Positions 23,702 through 24,469 of a DNA stretch of 24,469 nt are shown here, one piece after another (position 1 is the stretch's first letter; each line of letters begins with the position of its first letter). The notes beneath the pieces were generated by a model. It ran no database searches and had not been told where the DNA came from. It was given only the letters and a program-made list of their open reading frames with translations. Made by a program: the position numbers and the translations under genes. The stretch covers positions 28,285-52,753 of the forward strand of contig CAJUHL010000008.1 of NCBI GenBank assembly GCA_910586425.1. The letters run 5' to 3'. This DNA comes from an uncultured Bacilli bacterium. Its GTDB lineage: Bacteria; Bacillota_I; Bacilli_A; RF39; UBA660.

Positions 23702-24081
23702 GGGGCTGCTTTGGTTTCGACGGAAGTGTTCCGCTTTCAGTTGCAAGTGGGAGGTACACCTTACGTACAAACAAAAATTAAACGGAAATAAATTAAAAAA
23801 TGCATTTGCTACATTATTCAATAAGAATACTGTAGCCTTCGCTTAATCGAATTTAAGGAATGCAGCTTTCTTTTATTCTTTTCCTACGAGAATTTAAGAA
23901 GGCACGATTGAGTAGGATATATTGTTATTGTGCTCAACAGTAGCAATGAAACTTATGAGCTTACTAAATTATGGGTTGTTGGTTACTAACATATTTTAGG
24001 AAATAAAATAATCAACTAAACTTGTAGACACTGTTGGTAGGATACTTTCGGACAGGAGTTCAATTCTCCTCAGCTCCACCA
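23702..24081 (+). ncRNA. ssrA: Transfer-messenger RNA (tmRNA)
   Basis: Rescues ribosomes stalled on broken mRNA by acting first as tRNA-Ala and then as a short message. 380 bases. The 5' end GGGGCTG (23702-23708) pairs with CAGCTCC (24071-24077, one G-U) as acceptor stem; the conserved GGTTTCGACGG follows the 5' arm; the T arm is AGGAG-TTCAATT-CTCCT at 24054-24070; CCA at 24079-24081 is encoded. The tag frame ends with TAA at 23844-23846. The best resume codon is GGA at 23784, giving a 20-residue tag that begins GNKLKN and ends NTVAFA, after the Ala carried by tmRNA. The resume codon is inferred from its Gly identity and frame; the end of the tag is certain. The intervening segments after the stop are consistent with the usual pseudoknots, which I did not resolve. 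Confidence 0.97.
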
Positions 24082-24092
24082 GAGAAGAATCT

Positions 24093-24115
24093 GCTCGAAC
24101 TTTTATAGTTAGAGC
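24093..24115 (+). other. Hairpin in the ssrA 3' trailer
   Basis: GCTC/GAGC and AACT/AGTT (24093-24101 with 24107-24115) form an eight-pair stem with one G-A mismatch between the tmRNA CCA end and the terminator. It may shield or position the precursor for 3' trimming. Confidence 0.4.
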
Positions 24116-24127
24116 TTAATGATAAAT

Positions 24128-24159
24128 ATCAATTCTAGAAATGGAATTGATTTTTTTTT
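24128..24159 (+). terminator. Intrinsic terminator of ssrA
   Basis: ATCAATTC at 24128-24135 pairs perfectly with GAATTGAT at 24144-24151, loop of eight, followed by T to 24159. Confidence 0.85.
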
Positions 24160-24187
24160 GTGTAAAAGAAAGTGAGGAGATTCTTTA

Positions 24188-24439
24188 ATGGTTAATATTA
24201 TTAAACAAGAAATTGAAATGGAAACAGCTTTGAAAAATAAGATTGAGTTTATATGTAGTTTTTGTAATACTACACCAACAATTCATAATGGAAGTGTTAG
24301 AACAATAGAACATACAAATATCTCTTATGTAGAACCTCATAGAATTGTAATAAAAGGAATTACTTATTTAGCATTTAATTATGAATCAAATATTTATATT
24401 GAAAGTTTAAGTAAATGTGGATTTATGTCAAGTTTTTAG
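24188..24439 (+). CDS. Small unknown protein
   Basis: 83 residues, not recognised. There is a CSFC pair at about residues 24-27 and one further Cys near the C-terminus (CGFMSSF), so metal or disulfide chemistry is possible but unsupported. GTGAGGAGA at 24172-24180 is a good ribosome binding site for the ATG, which is the main reason to call it. No promoter is visible between the ssrA terminator and the start, so it would depend on readthrough or an unrecognised promoter. The last 30 bases of the window after it hold nothing I can name. Confidence 0.5.
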   Translation: MVNIIKQEIEMETALKNKIEFICSFCNTTPTIHNGSVRTIEHTNISYVEPHRIVIKGITYLAFNYESNIYIESLSKCGFMSSF

Positions 24440-24469
24440 ACACGAAAATCTTTAGTAATTTAAAATTTA

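Noticed and set aside
23664..23846. A 60-codon ORF running through the 5' part of ssrA
   Set aside because: It merely contains the tmRNA tag frame; the start codon has no ribosome binding site and lies in the tail of the upstream gene.
24041..24081. Separate tRNA gene ending in CCA
   Set aside because: The T arm and acceptor belong to tmRNA; its partner 5' acceptor strand is at 23702 and there is no anticodon arm.
1..24469. CRISPR array, insertion sequence or prophage
   Set aside because: No spaced direct repeats, transposase, integrase or phage structural genes are visible on either strand.

Overview
This is an A+T-rich window (by eye roughly two thirds A+T) from a chromosome of the Bacillota, most likely a Bacilli-type lineage near the Erysipelotrichia / RF39 / Mollicutes border. 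The signs are RNase Y, a TmcAL-type tRNA acetyltransferase, YceD-L32, an rnr-smpB-ssrA cluster, a FemAB-type cell-wall enzyme, clear GAGGTG-type Shine-Dalgarno sites and T-tailed intrinsic terminators. TGA is used as a stop (rnr and the gene before ssrA), so the code is standard and not the mycoplasma code. The tmRNA tag ends in AFA, as in many Mollicutes. Lineage is an inference.

Layout. 202-6255 (+): an SNF2 helicase with a SWIM zinc finger, pyruvate kinase, and a FemA/B-type aminoacyltransferase. 6256-6463 (+): a promoter followed by a possible frameshifted small gene or small RNA. 6453-7604 (-): tmcAL, divergent from 7683-8397 (+): yceD-rpmF. 8498-10108 (+): a pilin-like protein with a large formylglycine-generating-enzyme-like C-terminus. 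10220-14207 (+): RNase Y, then a CtpE-like P-type ATPase. 14252-14512 (-): a small Tyr/Pro-rich protein. 14565-16585 (+): M29 aminopeptidase, then a polysaccharide-deacetylase-like protein without its metal site. 16674-20106 (+): a U32 protein with a 5' extension, then a glycosyltransferase-like protein. 20187-24081 (+): rnr, smpB, an unrecognised gene, ssrA. 24188-24439 (+): a small unknown ORF. No stretch over 300 bases lacks a gene or RNA.

The genes are mostly housekeeping. The clearest functional unit is trans-translation: SmpB and tmRNA rescue stalled ribosomes and RNase R degrades the faulty mRNA, with one unknown gene in between that carries the best promoter in the window. RNase Y, TmcAL and U32 add RNA turnover and RNA modification. 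FemAB, the NodB-like, GT-like and pilin-like proteins belong to the envelope.

Most notable: the L32 gene encodes an N-terminal leader of the kind found on Firmicutes L27, where the protease Prp removes it; cutting at the same place here would leave exactly a normal mature L32. Also notable are a heptanucleotide repeat with a strong internal ribosome binding site inside the U32 gene, a frame-broken small gene, several intrinsic terminators folded over stop codons, and near-identical extended -10 promoters giving leaders of about 11-18 nt.
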